Origin: a virus
Reading direction: 5' to 3' (one strand)
IMG/VR virus record: IMGVR_UViG_3300025128_006668
Coordinates: 61,402 to 125,401 of that record
Length of the DNA stretch: 64,000 bases
Shown: piece by piece, positions 46,593 through 55,711 of the stretch
Numbering within the stretch: position 1 is the stretch's first letter
Layout of the letters: every line of letters begins with the position of its first letter
Position numbers and translations under genes: made by a program
Notes under the pieces: generated by a model
Database searches by the model: none
Told to the model about the DNA's origin: nothing
The model's input: the letters and a program-made list of their open reading frames with translations, nothing else

Positions 46593-48766
46593 TACTGGTT
46601 TTCTTTAAAGTTGGCATAGAAAGAAGCCTTCAGGCTTCTGATCTCTTCGATAGTTAGGCGTCTATCAGCATCTTTTGATGCTTGGAATATCCAAGATTCA
46701 CATTCTTTGTGAACAGAGCGAGCAATAGGGTCTGAGTTTATTGCTTCAGCTATTTGTTCGGCGCCAACTTCACAGTTGTAGTCTAAGTTACAGAGTATCT
46801 CGAATTTTAGCCTTTCAGCCATCGACTTCTCATCCCTACTTAAACTTCTAATATTCTTTTTATCAAACTGCTCTAGTATTGCAGGTTTCATAAATGCCGA
46901 TATCTTTTCCTGCGCTGACTTTGCCCATATCTCAATAGAGGCCTTCAGTGCAGGTTTAAACTGCCTTCGTTCTCTAGGAACAGAGTCTCGGGAATTCATA
47001 GGTCTACCTTGCGGTTCAGGAGAAGGAGCATCTGGTTCTGGCAACTTGGGGTTTTTAGAGTCTTTCTTTCTAAGCTCTAGAGCGCTCTTTTCTCCGTTTC
47101 TCTTATTCTTTAGATCAAGACCAACCTCAGAAGGAGAGGCAACTCCTGTCTGCAGTGCTATCTTCTCAAGGCTATGCTGCTTGTCAACTGAATGATATGG
47201 ACTTACTTTTTCCGACATAGAACCTCTTTGCCTCTTAGCGCCTTCTTTGTTTAGTCTATTCTGCTCAACAGTAGGTTTAGCTTTAACATTTCTTTGAACA
47301 AACTCATCACTGATAATATTTCTGTCAGCCAAGTTTATTAACAACTGCGTCATTGAAGCTGGATCTTCTAGATACATAAAATCAAACTCTATCTGTGCCG
47401 GAGCTCTAAATCCCATTGCTGCCTGCACTAACTTAATTTGATGGTTCCAAAATTCTACCAATATTTCACGAACATAATTAAGTCTTTCAGTAAGCGTTTT
47501 CAACGAGATAAAGTTATTCGTAGTACCGCTAGCCCCAAATGTCCCAGTCAGTGTCGGAGGTATTCCTAAGCATGAGTAGATAGACATTAGAGTGGGTCGG
47601 TATTTTTCGTCGCCCAAAAATCTCTGAACGTCCGATCCTGTCTCTAGTAGTTCAATATCAGGACCCCAAACGATATCCATTGTCCCACCACCAACATTAG
47701 AACCAAGTATACTACTTAACGCACTAGCGGCATTAGCTGTAGGCGCAAGCTTATGTTCTAAGTTACCTAGCTTCCATACTCTTATCTTGTTTACAGCTCC
47801 ATCAAGAGCAGCTTTATCAGCAAGTTTGAGCTTTTCATAAAGAATAAGGTCATCAAAGCAAGCGTATGTCATAGGATCAGCCCACTGCTGCCAATCATCC
47901 TTCTTGTAGTGATACACAAAGGTTTTCTCAGGAGGTAGTATAATAGACTTATTCGGCTGATTAATAAGATTTCTAAGTTCGGAGGGGATGCTATCAAGTA
48001 TAGCTCTATCGTCCTTGTTCGGGCTTTTATTAAGCTGATCTATATATCTCTTCAGGGTAGGAGGAAGCTTTATTTTGTATCTCTTTACTCCGGTAAGACT
48101 AGAAACAGGGCCTCCAACAACGTCTATATTCAATGGATCAAGAAAGATATACTGCCAAGGTATCTCGTTCTTTGAGAACCCATTGCTTTTTATAACGGCA
48201 GTCATATCTGCACCAGCAACAGAACGTTGCATCTCATCTCTTTTCTTTCTGTTTATCTTTGCAGTTTTCATTCTTACAGGAACATTTGCTTCTCTAAACA
48301 GCAGATTGCAGAATCTCTCTGAAACGAACTTGCCTTTGCATCTAGTGAACCAGTCGTTATAGAATCTTTCTATTCTAGGACTAGAATGAACAAGCCTAAC
48401 ACCCTGACATGCAAAGTCTCCCATGAGGTCGATTGCATTTCTTATTAAACCTATTCTTCTGTAAGCTCTTCTAGCAAAAGCCATAATCTCTTTGCTTTTC
48501 TGAGGAACTGCCTCAGTGGGGCGATAGGCATCGTAATCACTACCTCTAAGTCCGGGTCTTCCGCTTTGATAAGTAGTCAGCCCTGAGAAGTCTCTAGACC
48601 TTGAACCTAATGCAGCGCTAGCGAACTCTGGTATTGCTGAACTATAAGCCTGTATAGCCTCTCTACGTTCTGCAGCGTCTTCTGAAGCCCAACTTACATA
48701 GGACTCGCCTTCTGGTAAAATCGAACTTTTAGGGTATCTTTTGTCAACCAACTGTAAGCACTCCAA
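46592..48766 (-). CDS. Portal protein
   Basis: 724 aa. The N-terminal part (KSKEIMAFARRAYRRIGLIRNAIDLMGDFACQG) and the stem-type region with FVYHYKKDDWQQWADPM, LMSIYSCLGIPPTLTG and FISLKTLTERLNYVREIL match phage portal proteins. The C-terminal extension (after about residue 500) is charged and helical and may be a crown or internal domain. It follows the large terminase gene. Confidence 0.88.
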   Translation of the reverse strand: MECLQLVDKRYPKSSILPEGESYVSWASEDAAERREAIQAYSSAIPEFASAALGSRSRDFSGLTTYQSGRPGLRGSDYDAYRPTEAVPQKSKEIMAFARRAYRRIGLIRNAIDLMGDFACQGVRLVHSSPRIERFYNDWFTRCKGKFVSERFCNLLFREANVPVRMKTAKINRKKRDEMQRSVAGADMTAVIKSNGFSKNEIPWQYIFLDPLNIDVVGGPVSSLTGVKRYKIKLPPTLKRYIDQLNKSPNKDDRAILDSIPSELRNLINQPNKSIILPPEKTFVYHYKKDDWQQWADPMTYACFDDLILYEKLKLADKAALDGAVNKIRVWKLGNLEHKLAPTANAASALSSILGSNVGGGTMDIVWGPDIELLETGSDVQRFLGDEKYRPTLMSIYSCLGIPPTLTGTFGASGTTNNFISLKTLTERLNYVREILVEFWNHQIKLVQAAMGFRAPAQIEFDFMYLEDPASMTQLLINLADRNIISDEFVQRNVKAKPTVEQNRLNKEGAKRQRGSMSEKVSPYHSVDKQHSLEKIALQTGVASPSEVGLDLKNKRNGEKSALELRKKDSKNPKLPEPDAPSPEPQGRPMNSRDSVPRERRQFKPALKASIEIWAKSAQEKISAFMKPAILEQFDKKNIRSLSRDEKSMAERLKFEILCNLDYNCEVGAEQIAEAINSDPIARSVHKECESWIFQASKDADRRLTIEEIRSLKASFYANFKENQ

Positions 48767-48800
48767 TAGGTATTAAAATTATAGTAATGACTATTAACAT

Positions 48801-48810
48801 TTACACCAAT
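48801..48810 (-). promoter_or_regulatory. Candidate late promoter (ATTGGTGTAA) of the portal gene
   Basis: Minus-strand ATTGGTGTAAATG, right after the terminase stop and about 42 bases before the portal start codon. Weaker match in the last positions. Confidence 0.35.
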
Positions 48811-48811
48811 A

Positions 48812-50899
48812 TTAATTATTTTTGTTTATAGCTCTGAACACAGAAGAGTCTATGCTCTGCGCCCATTCAGGACCTATGTACATCCCCTGCTGAGTAGTGG
48901 ATGGGGTGTCTGAACCAACCACCATCCCTATCGTATTATATGTCGGAGCCGGTAGAGCTCTGTGGATAGTTCTAGCTATCATATTAGCTATGACGATAGC
49001 ACTATAACGGTCTTTTCTCATTCTGCCCTTCTTACCTGTACCTAGCTTTATTTCGGGCGTAGACCATCTTTCTCGACCTGCATTTGTGACTGTCATAACA
49101 ATCGTAGATAGCTCATCTTTAAGTTCTTCGACTTCCATCACAGCGTCCTCAAGTGTGTCATAGAGCCTTAGAGCTGTGCTCTCTCCAATCTTTTCCTTGA
49201 TCTCTTTAAATGCGATCTTGTCCTTCTCTGTCATCAAGCTTAGAGTGAGAGTATCGAATCTGGGGAATAGTAAAACCTTATCCTCCAAGTCTTTTCTAAG
49301 CCCATGATTGGCCTGAGATGTCCACTTAGCACTAGCAAAGTTAACTAGATCTAAGATATGGTCACCTGCCATAGCGTCTGTATCTTTAGTTTTGCCATCT
49401 TCTATTATTTCATATATAGGTCTTTCGCCCGGTTTAAGCTTATCTAAGTCTCTTAAAGATTCAGCTATTGTGAAACCTCCCCCCTGAGAGTCTATTCCAA
49501 GTCTTACGCAAGGGAATGATCTCATTAGGTCTCTGATCTTTCGAGCGCAGAAAGAATAGTAATCATGCGCATCAGTAAGTCCTATCTTCTTTCGTCCAGC
49601 AAAATCCTTCTTGTTAGTTGTCCATCCGTATACAACCCTCTGATGCTCTGGGTGAAGCTCTAATACTACGACCGCAAAATTATCTTGTTCGGAAGCTGGG
49701 TCAACGCCTATAACATACCTTTTATTTGGATCTCCCTTTGTCATGACATCAAAGGCATCAGGACACCAATCGGGCCAGTTATGACCTCCTACATTTGAAT
49801 CGCTAGCAACGCAAGCATGTATCAAACTCCTTTTAAAGAAGCCTTGGCTATCAGACGTAAAACAAGCGCCATATTCCATTTGGTAAATGCCGTTATGCAT
49901 CGTAGCCCTAGAGCGAGCTACCTGCTGGTCATCCATAAAGCCTTCAGGTATAATTTCATAAGGTACTCTTATAATCGAAAAGGATTTCCAATTCAACCTT
50001 TTCATGTAGTCAGGTATCTCATCATCGCCTTCTTCCGATTCTTCCTTTGACTTATTCCTTGCCTTACCAGAGGTTCCCCTGTTTATTATTGTAGATTTAT
50101 ATTTTCTCCAATATTCAGCATATGGTTCAAAGTCATATCCAGCAGTTCCAGCTATGATAGACTGGTTAGCGGAGCGATCTTCATACTGAGATTCTTGAGC
50201 CTCATTCCAGACGCCCTGCTCTTTCATTTTCTTTCTTCTAGCTGCGTCCTTTACGTTCTGAGTAGGATTGCTAGAAACAGCAGCGAAACCAGCAACAACA
50301 GTCTCATAAATGTGAGTAGGGATAGAGTTAAATTCGTCGGCAATAATTGTATGTGCTCGTAAACCTCTAATCTTATTTCCATCACCCAGAGGAACAGCCA
50401 TGGCCCAACTATCATTGACCTTCATAGTGCAGCGGTCAACATCTCTTCTCGGCCCACTTGAATCTGTACAGATACTTTGTAAGATAGGGGCGTTTCTCCA
50501 AATGCTATCCATATATTCAAAGATAACCTTCGACTGCCTGAACGCAGCGCCTACGATGACTATCTTAGTTCCGGGCACAAGAGTTGTCTTAAGAAGACAA
50601 TATACCGAAAGCAGAAAAGACTTACCAAAACCACGAGATGCAATATACATAGGAAACGGTCGTCTCCAAAGCTCTCTAAGTATACATGTTTGTATTGGTA
50701 GTAGTTCTATGCCTAAGAGCGTCTTGACAGTCCAGTGAAAGTATTCTGGATCTCTCATTTTTTTAAGTACATATAAGTGGAAATCGTTCCTGTCTTTGTC
50801 GCTCAGGTTAGAGAGAGGCCTTTCTATTGAGCTGAGGTCATTCTCATCTAATCCTAACCAAGCATTCTCATATGCATTTATATCAATGTTGGAGTTCAT
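48812..50899 (-). CDS. terL: Terminase large subunit
   Basis: 695 aa. Walker A is ASRGFGKS (87-94), Walker B is HTIIADEF (D188, E189), and the coupling segment is GTAGYDF. The RNase H-like nuclease domain has VIGVDPA (D399), RLGIDSQGGG (D469) and DAMAGDH (D512), the three acidic residues needed for cutting. An extra charged stretch (GKARNKSKEESEEGDDE, about 277-293) lies between the domains. It overlaps the ERCC4-like nuclease gene by 17 bases. Confidence 0.95.
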   Translation of the reverse strand: MNSNIDINAYENAWLGLDENDLSSIERPLSNLSDKDRNDFHLYVLKKMRDPEYFHWTVKTLLGIELLPIQTCILRELWRRPFPMYIASRGFGKSFLLSVYCLLKTTLVPGTKIVIVGAAFRQSKVIFEYMDSIWRNAPILQSICTDSSGPRRDVDRCTMKVNDSWAMAVPLGDGNKIRGLRAHTIIADEFNSIPTHIYETVVAGFAAVSSNPTQNVKDAARRKKMKEQGVWNEAQESQYEDRSANQSIIAGTAGYDFEPYAEYWRKYKSTIINRGTSGKARNKSKEESEEGDDEIPDYMKRLNWKSFSIIRVPYEIIPEGFMDDQQVARSRATMHNGIYQMEYGACFTSDSQGFFKRSLIHACVASDSNVGGHNWPDWCPDAFDVMTKGDPNKRYVIGVDPASEQDNFAVVVLELHPEHQRVVYGWTTNKKDFAGRKKIGLTDAHDYYSFCARKIRDLMRSFPCVRLGIDSQGGGFTIAESLRDLDKLKPGERPIYEIIEDGKTKDTDAMAGDHILDLVNFASAKWTSQANHGLRKDLEDKVLLFPRFDTLTLSLMTEKDKIAFKEIKEKIGESTALRLYDTLEDAVMEVEELKDELSTIVMTVTNAGRERWSTPEIKLGTGKKGRMRKDRYSAIVIANMIARTIHRALPAPTYNTIGMVVGSDTPSTTQQGMYIGPEWAQSIDSSVFRAINKNN

Positions 50900-51356
50900 G
50901 GACTTTCCTCATTATATAGAACGCAACTTCCTCGGCTCTCTTCTTGTCTCCACAAGCTATAACATGTATTCCATACTGAAGCCTAGCTGTAGAAATAACT
51001 CTATTGATGTACTTGCCCTTTATTTTTATACTGCTCCACTTTGACCTAGGAACACTAGAGCCCTCTGGATATCTTTCTATATCTGACCAGCTAAACTCTA
51101 AGATTAAAAAAGCATAAGGAAAAGTAGACATTCTCTCCAATTCTTTATGGAATCTTTTTTCGCTACAGTTTCCTGCTAACTCGGATACACTTTCTTTTCT
51201 CTCTATGCATAAGACGTGTTCCATCCCTTCAATAGCATAGTCACCTATCTCGACCTTGGCTTTAGTGGTTCCGGAACAATAAGCGTTCTCGTCATACCAC
51301 CAGCCATGGCCTTGTTTCTCCCTAGTGTCACGAATGACTTGAAATCTATTGCTCAT
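50883..51356 (-). CDS. ERCC4-type nuclease
   Basis: 157 aa. DTREKQ (D10), VEIGDYAIEG (D39) and IERKESVSEL (E52-R-K54) form the GDx(n)ERKx3D-like core of the ERCC4/XPF nuclease family, here as a stand-alone domain without HhH. It is coded between the terminase and an HNH gene, and may act on branched DNA before packaging. Confidence 0.82.
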   Translation of the reverse strand: MSNRFQVIRDTREKQGHGWWYDENAYCSGTTKAKVEIGDYAIEGMEHVLCIERKESVSELAGNCSEKRFHKELERMSTFPYAFLILEFSWSDIERYPEGSSVPRSKWSSIKIKGKYINRVISTARLQYGIHVIACGDKKRAEEVAFYIMRKVHELQH

Positions 51357-51681
51357 CTTCTTTCTTCTTTATTCTCTGAATGGCGTCCCACTCTAGTATT
51401 TTAAAGAAGAAGCTTTCATAAACCTCTTCGTTATTTTTTATTGCATCATGGCATTTCTTGCATAATGTAATACCGTTTGTTACATCATATCTCATAGAAG
51501 GGTGACTAGCCCACTTCTTAATATGATGAACATGCAATTTACTTTTTGAACCACATCCCGGATACTTACACACATTGCCATCCCTCTTACGCACTTCTTT
51601 TCTAAAATTAGCATAAGCAGGGTCGTCATAGTTTCTGGAATTGTTATAGTTCGAGCGAAAATTCTTTCTCTTCTTCGGCAT
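51346..51681 (-). CDS. HNH endonuclease
   Basis: 111 aa from the ATG at 51681; a GTG at 51690 in the same frame is possible but less well placed. C-x4-C (CKYPGC) and LHVHHIKKW, then NGITLCKKCHDAIKN, form an HNH/zinc fold with the second Cys pair. It overlaps the 3' end of the Gmd gene. HNH genes next to terminase genes often assist packaging; a selfish homing nuclease is the alternative. Confidence 0.8.
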   Translation of the reverse strand: MPKKRKNFRSNYNNSRNYDDPAYANFRKEVRKRDGNVCKYPGCGSKSKLHVHHIKKWASHPSMRYDVTNGITLCKKCHDAIKNNEEVYESFFFKILEWDAIQRIKKKEDEQ

Positions 51682-52759
51682 CAAGATCACTTTCTAACAT
51701 TCTCTGTACTAAGTTCTCAAATGAGACCTCAGGATTCCAACCAAGCGTCTTTCTTGCTTTAGAGGGCTCTCCCTTGAGGTATTCCACTTCTGCTGGTCTA
51801 TAGAACTCGGGATCTATTACAACGAATTCTGAGTAGTTATCAATCTCAAAATATTCAAAAGCATGAACTAAAAAGTCATGGACGCTGTGTGTTTCTCCAG
51901 TAGCTATTACATAGTCGTCAGGCTCGTCCTGCTGCAGCATAAGCCACATTGCTTTAACATAGTCCTCAGCATGCCCCCAGTCTCTAAATGCGTGCAGATT
52001 GCCTAGACGGAGCTTAGGGAACTCAGATCTTCTTGAGTGGATATGATCATCATCAAAAAAGAAATGTCTCGAATCAAGATCAAGGCCTTGGTCAAATGCC
52101 CACTTGGCAAAAGCAGCTAGCCATTTAGTTATCTTTCTAGTAACGAAGTTCTCACCTCTTCGTTCGCTCTCGTGGTTAAATAATATTCCACATGAAGAGT
52201 GAAGGCCGAAACCTTCTCTATAGATCCGCACCAAATGGTGGGATGCTAGCTTCGCAGCACCATAGGGACTCTGAGGCTCAAAAACCGTTTCTTCATCTTG
52301 AAATTTTTCAGAATTTGAACCATCTTCCGCGTTGGCGACTAGTTCTCCGTCAACCAGAACGTCGTAGTTTTTTCCAAACATTTCACTTGTGCTAGCTTGG
52401 TAAAATCTTGTGGAAGGTGAAAATCGTCTAATTGCCTCAAGGAAATTCACCACCCCTATCGTATTAACTTGGATAGTGTAGTTAGGCTGGTCAAACGATG
52501 TCCCGACATGTGATTGTGCAGCAAGGTTATAAATTTCATCAGGTTGATGTTTATCAACTATAGAATATACAGATCCGCTATCTATAATTTCGAATTCTTC
52601 GACAGAAAAGAACTCTGAACTTATATGTGATATCCTATCGTGATTAGAAGTGCTTGCTCTGCGCTTAAGACCAACTACCTCATATCCTTTTTCTAATAGC
52701 AGTTCTGCTAGAAAAGACCCATCCTGACCGGTAATGCCAGTTATTAAAGCTTTCCTCAC
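51644..52759 (-). CDS. gmd: GDP-mannose 4,6-dehydratase
   Basis: 371 aa. The NAD(P)-binding loop is GITGQDG, the catalytic set is T124-S125-E126 (TSEMFG) and Y166-x3-K170 (SPYGAAK), and NLAAQSHVGTSFD is typical of Gmd. It makes GDP-4-keto-6-deoxy-mannose, the precursor of fucose, rhamnose, colitose or perosamine. An insertion of about 20 residues (about 131-155) separates the TSE and YxxxK motifs. It is placed among packaging genes, away from the sugar island. Confidence 0.92.
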   Translation of the reverse strand: MRKALITGITGQDGSFLAELLLEKGYEVVGLKRRASTSNHDRISHISSEFFSVEEFEIIDSGSVYSIVDKHQPDEIYNLAAQSHVGTSFDQPNYTIQVNTIGVVNFLEAIRRFSPSTRFYQASTSEMFGKNYDVLVDGELVANAEDGSNSEKFQDEETVFEPQSPYGAAKLASHHLVRIYREGFGLHSSCGILFNHESERRGENFVTRKITKWLAAFAKWAFDQGLDLDSRHFFFDDDHIHSRRSEFPKLRLGNLHAFRDWGHAEDYVKAMWLMLQQDEPDDYVIATGETHSVHDFLVHAFEYFEIDNYSEFVVIDPEFYRPAEVEYLKGEPSKARKTLGWNPEVSFENLVQRMLESDLDAEEEKEFSLEL

Positions 52760-53581
52760 TTATTCATCCTCCTCATCTTTGACTGTGTCAGCATTAAGGA
52801 ACGGCTGGTCTACTCCTCCATCCTCAAACGTATGGTAGTCAGACAGTGCCTTCAACGCTTTATTTGCGGCAAGCCTATTGATTTCCATACTCTCTTCCTC
52901 ACGCTTACGAAACTGTTCATCATCAAGTTGTTTTAACCAAGCTGAAAAGTTTGTCTTTGCGTCAGCTGCATTTCGCTTACGCTGTTCTCTTGTCCCCTTC
53001 AAATCTTTTAGGAGACGCTCCTTCTTTGTCAGTAACTTCTCATGTTCATTAATATAAGCAGACTTACTAGCCATCGCAGCACCTAATTGCGTCTGGAAAC
53101 TAGCGATAGCCTGAGTGTCTTGCATATCTGTAGGTTTTCTTATTTCATCTTCGATAAGTTGGTTTAGTCGTGACACATTTTGGAGAACCTCTTGCCGATC
53201 TTCCATTCCACGATTAATTAAAACCTCAGTCCTGATAACCTCTAGAATTTGCATCTCTTCTGTATGAGTAACATCCTCTGAGAACTGACGATAATAGTCA
53301 ATCCACTGATGTTCAAAGAAAATCAACTCAGAATCATGAAATTGTTTTCTTAATTCATTATAATAATATCTTTTTCTAAGATTAATAAGAAGATGCTCTT
53401 CATCTGTTAAATCGCGCGCCTTTAAATTTTCCTTATCAATGAACTTATTAATAGGACCCGTAGTCCTGTTCAAAGTTTCCGCTATTTCTTCAATAGATAA
53501 ATCAAAACAGTTTTGCCTAATATAGTCCATCTCCCCGTTGGAAAGTTTACCACGTTTCCTTGTCAATATTATGCTCCTCAA
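52760..53581 (-). CDS. Putative terminase small subunit (HTH plus coiled coil)
   Basis: 273 aa. An N-terminal HTH (LSNGEMDYIRQNCFDLSIEEIAETLNRTTGPINKFI) is followed by a long helical section (QTQLGAAMASKSAYINEHEKLLTKKERLLKDLKG) and an acidic tail. This layout and the position upstream of TerL suit a small terminase subunit, which would bind DNA as a ring. A transcription regulator is the alternative. It starts within the last part of the sigma-like gene. Confidence 0.5.
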   Translation of the reverse strand: MRSIILTRKRGKLSNGEMDYIRQNCFDLSIEEIAETLNRTTGPINKFIDKENLKARDLTDEEHLLINLRKRYYYNELRKQFHDSELIFFEHQWIDYYRQFSEDVTHTEEMQILEVIRTEVLINRGMEDRQEVLQNVSRLNQLIEDEIRKPTDMQDTQAIASFQTQLGAAMASKSAYINEHEKLLTKKERLLKDLKGTREQRKRNAADAKTNFSAWLKQLDDEQFRKREEESMEINRLAANKALKALSDYHTFEDGGVDQPFLNADTVKDEEDE

Positions 53582-54143
53582 CTATTAAGTTTATTTCCTC
53601 TAGCAATCTAGTTCTTCTATTTTTAGAAAGCTTTAAATTGTTAATAAATCTTATCCAGTCCTCTCGTAAAGAAACCGGAAGCGCTATATCTATTATCTCA
53701 AATACTTCCTTCGTAAATAAAGTACTAAAGAAGCTTTCATTGTGTTCGTTTTGTTCAAATTCTAATGTAACTGATTTCATTAGGCTTTTCTTAGCGTTGT
53801 TGCGTTGACACCACCCTTTATATAGTGCACACTCATCTTGTCTATCAAAAGCTAGGCATTTCTGATTTCTAAAGAACTCACATGTATCACATGGTTTCTC
53901 TGGTCTGGAATAATTGTTCCTCTTAAAGTTATAGAGACGATTTCTTACATGTGTCCAGAGAAAATTCTCAAGTGGTCTCTTTTCATCATACTTTTCTAGA
54001 CCTTCCCAAGCAAATAGACTTGCCTGCTGCTTAATATCATCTACTTCATGATAACCAAAACGAAATTTTCTACAAAGTCTTGTAGCAACTCTCTCTATGG
54101 TCTCTATGACTTCTTCCTCAGTCATGTTAGAAGGAATGTGCAA
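53547..54143 (-). CDS. Sigma region 2-like regulator with Cys cluster
   Basis: 198 aa from a TTG start at 54143. AGAGGA lies 6 bases upstream of that TTG, whereas the next ATG (codon 7) has no ribosome site, which decides the start. HEVDDIKQQASLFAWEGLEKY and NFLWTHVRNRLYNFKRNNY resemble sigma region 2. A Cys-rich insertion (CDTCEFFRNQKC, C-x7-CALYKGWC) follows, and there is no clear region 4. It is near the head of the late block and could be the late regulator. Confidence 0.55.
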   Translation of the reverse strand: MHIPSNMTEEEVIETIERVATRLCRKFRFGYHEVDDIKQQASLFAWEGLEKYDEKRPLENFLWTHVRNRLYNFKRNNYSRPEKPCDTCEFFRNQKCLAFDRQDECALYKGWCQRNNAKKSLMKSVTLEFEQNEHNESFFSTLFTKEVFEIIDIALPVSLREDWIRFINNLKLSKNRRTRLLEEINLIVEEHNIDKETW

Positions 54144-54144
54144 A

Positions 54145-54291
54145 TTAATCCTCTAGATTCTCTAAAAGCTCTTCAATATCTTTTTCCTCTGACGCATTAG
54201 CTAACTCTTCTTGAACTTCTTGGTCCAGCTCCTCAGACGCTGTTACCTTAAGCTCAGACGGCGTTAGCTTTACATTGTCTTTATCTGTCAT
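54145..54291 (-). CDS. Small acidic protein, first gene of the late block
   Basis: 48 aa (MTDKDNVKLTPSELKVTASE...). Almost half acidic residues, no cysteine, probably helical. Ribosome site AAAGGGAAA is 7 bases before the ATG. Its stop lies one base before the TTG start of the sigma-like gene, which suggests coupling. Function unknown. Confidence 0.5.
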   Translation of the reverse strand: MTDKDNVKLTPSELKVTASEELDQEVQEELANASEEKDIEELLENLED

Positions 54292-54328
54292 AAAACTTTC
54301 CCTTTACATGAAACAATTTTCTGTTATA

Positions 54329-54350
54329 GGTTATATAATATTATATACAC
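54329..54350. promoter_or_regulatory. Divergent promoter region with 16-bp palindrome
   Basis: TATATAATATTATATA (54332-54347) is a perfect palindrome offering TATAAT on both strands between divergent genes. On the minus strand CGTGTATATAAT resembles the late motif, 58 bases before 54291; on the plus strand GGTTATATAAT lies 47 bases before 54376. Confidence 0.5.
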
Positions 54351-54375
54351 GAAAGACCACTTTTAGGGGATTAAA

Positions 54376-54585
54376 ATGAACATAAAATGGACAGAAGAAG
54401 ACAAGCAGTTCGTTATAGATAACTCAAAGTACATGAAAGATAAAGAAGTTGCTGAAAAGTTAAGCGAACAGGCTGGTAGAAAGGTCTCTCTTGACGCTGT
54501 TAGAAAGATGAGACAAAAACTAGGCATAAAAAAGAAACAAGGTCGAGGTATATGCGGAGTTATAGATAATGAACAAGGAAGATAA
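54376..54585 (+). CDS. Small HTH DNA-binding protein
   Basis: 69 aa. WTEEDKQFVIDNSKYMKDKEVAEKL followed by VSLDAVRKMRQKLGI reads as a Myb/HTH-like three-helix unit, with a basic tail. It starts 11 bases after TTTTAGGGG. It lies just beside the divergent promoter and so could be a regulator of it. It overlaps the next gene by 17 bases. Confidence 0.55.
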   Translation: MNIKWTEEDKQFVIDNSKYMKDKEVAEKLSEQAGRKVSLDAVRKMRQKLGIKKKQGRGICGVIDNEQGR

Positions 54586-55339
54586 GAAAAAGTTGGTGGA
54601 CAGCTACAAGTATTGGTGGCATTCTATTGACTTTGGAGACGGGGTTTGGTCGGATGGAGAGAAGGCAGACTGTTTACCCGTAGAGAAAAGGATGATAAGT
54701 GAAGTTGAAAAATGGCGATTTCCTGAAAACTACTTCAAGGGTAAGAGAGTATTAGATATTGGAAGCTGGGACGGATACTACGCATTCCTAGCAGAAGAAA
54801 GAGGGGCCTCAGAGGTTGTTGCTCTAGACTTATGGTCAGAAAAGATATCGCTTGGATTCGATAAAAAAACAAAAGAAGGGTTTGATATAGCTAAGTCTAT
54901 AAAGAATTCTAATGTTATAGACATAGATATGAATATATATGATGCTACAGAAGAAGTACTGGGAAAATTTGATGTAGTTCTATTTGCCGGAGTGTTGTAT
55001 CATCTGCAAGATCCGATGCGGGCCTTAAGAACAATATGGGATATAATGAACGAGAACAGCAGCCTAATGGTCGAAACAACAACGATACCTGATAGTAGAG
55101 GATATGGTGATGCTTTGCTTGCTCAGTTCCATGCACTGGCTGAAGTCAACAACGATTCAACAAACTTTTGGAATTTTAGTAAGAGTGCTTTGAAGGCAGT
55201 TCTACAAGAATTGAACTTTGTAGTAGATGAGTTCCCTAGAGTTACAGTCGAAGGGGAAGACTCTGAGAGGTCGGTATGTTACTGCAAAAAGCCGATAGAT
55301 AGAAGAGATAGACTGGAACAATGGAAAAACCAATTGTAA
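54569..55339 (+). CDS. CmoB-like SAM-dependent methyltransferase
   Basis: 256 aa. WWHSIDFGDGVWSDG, VLDIGSWDGYYAFLAEERGA (D63, G65), VVALDLW, and FAGVLYHLQDPMRAL, then LMVETTTIPD, give the motif order of the CmoB/DUF1698 group (in bacteria a carboxy-SAM-dependent tRNA wobble uridine modifier). In phage genomes relatives also modify sugars, so the substrate is open. It is cotranscribed with the HTH gene, between the late and early blocks. Confidence 0.75.
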   Translation: MNKEDKKKLVDSYKYWWHSIDFGDGVWSDGEKADCLPVEKRMISEVEKWRFPENYFKGKRVLDIGSWDGYYAFLAEERGASEVVALDLWSEKISLGFDKKTKEGFDIAKSIKNSNVIDIDMNIYDATEEVLGKFDVVLFAGVLYHLQDPMRALRTIWDIMNENSSLMVETTTIPDSRGYGDALLAQFHALAEVNNDSTNFWNFSKSALKAVLQELNFVVDEFPRVTVEGEDSERSVCYCKKPIDRRDRLEQWKNQL

Positions 55340-55466
55340 GAGAGGTGCCAAATGACCACTTTTATAAATATCAAACGACCAGTTTTTTAGATAAACCTTC
55401 CAAGTGTTGTCTGTACCACCTAGCACATTTTTCTATTCGGGACGACAGAAGTCTGAGATTATAAAA

Positions 55467-55490
55467 CTACCCCCTCGCTAGGAGGGTGGT
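55467..55490 (+). other. Stem-loop in the 389-bp gene-less gap 55340-55728
   Basis: ACTACCCCCT pairs with AGG-A-GGGTGGT around a CGCT loop (one bulged A). There is no T-run after it on either side, so it is not a normal intrinsic terminator. The rest of the gap is AT-rich, with a weak TATAAT near 55582 and no gene that I can support. Confidence 0.35.
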
Positions 55491-55683
55491 GAGCTGGCAC
55501 TATACCCCTAGAAATGACTGTATTAAAACGATGTGTTATTACGATACATTTGTAGCTATATGATACAGTGATAAATTACTTACTATAATCAGTCGGCGGG
55601 ATAAAATAAAATATTTATCTGGTTATATGCTTATATAGTAGACGTATAAAAATAAAAAAAAATTACCTCTGGATTGGCACGCT

Positions 55684-55711
55684 TTGGCACGCGGATTGCA
55701 CTATATATACT
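55684..55711 (+). promoter_or_regulatory. Promoter of the 68-aa gene
   Basis: TTGGCA (55684) and TATACT (55706), spacing 16. It lacks the CGATA spacer motif found in later early promoters. GAAAGG ribosome site and ATG follow. Confidence 0.5.
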
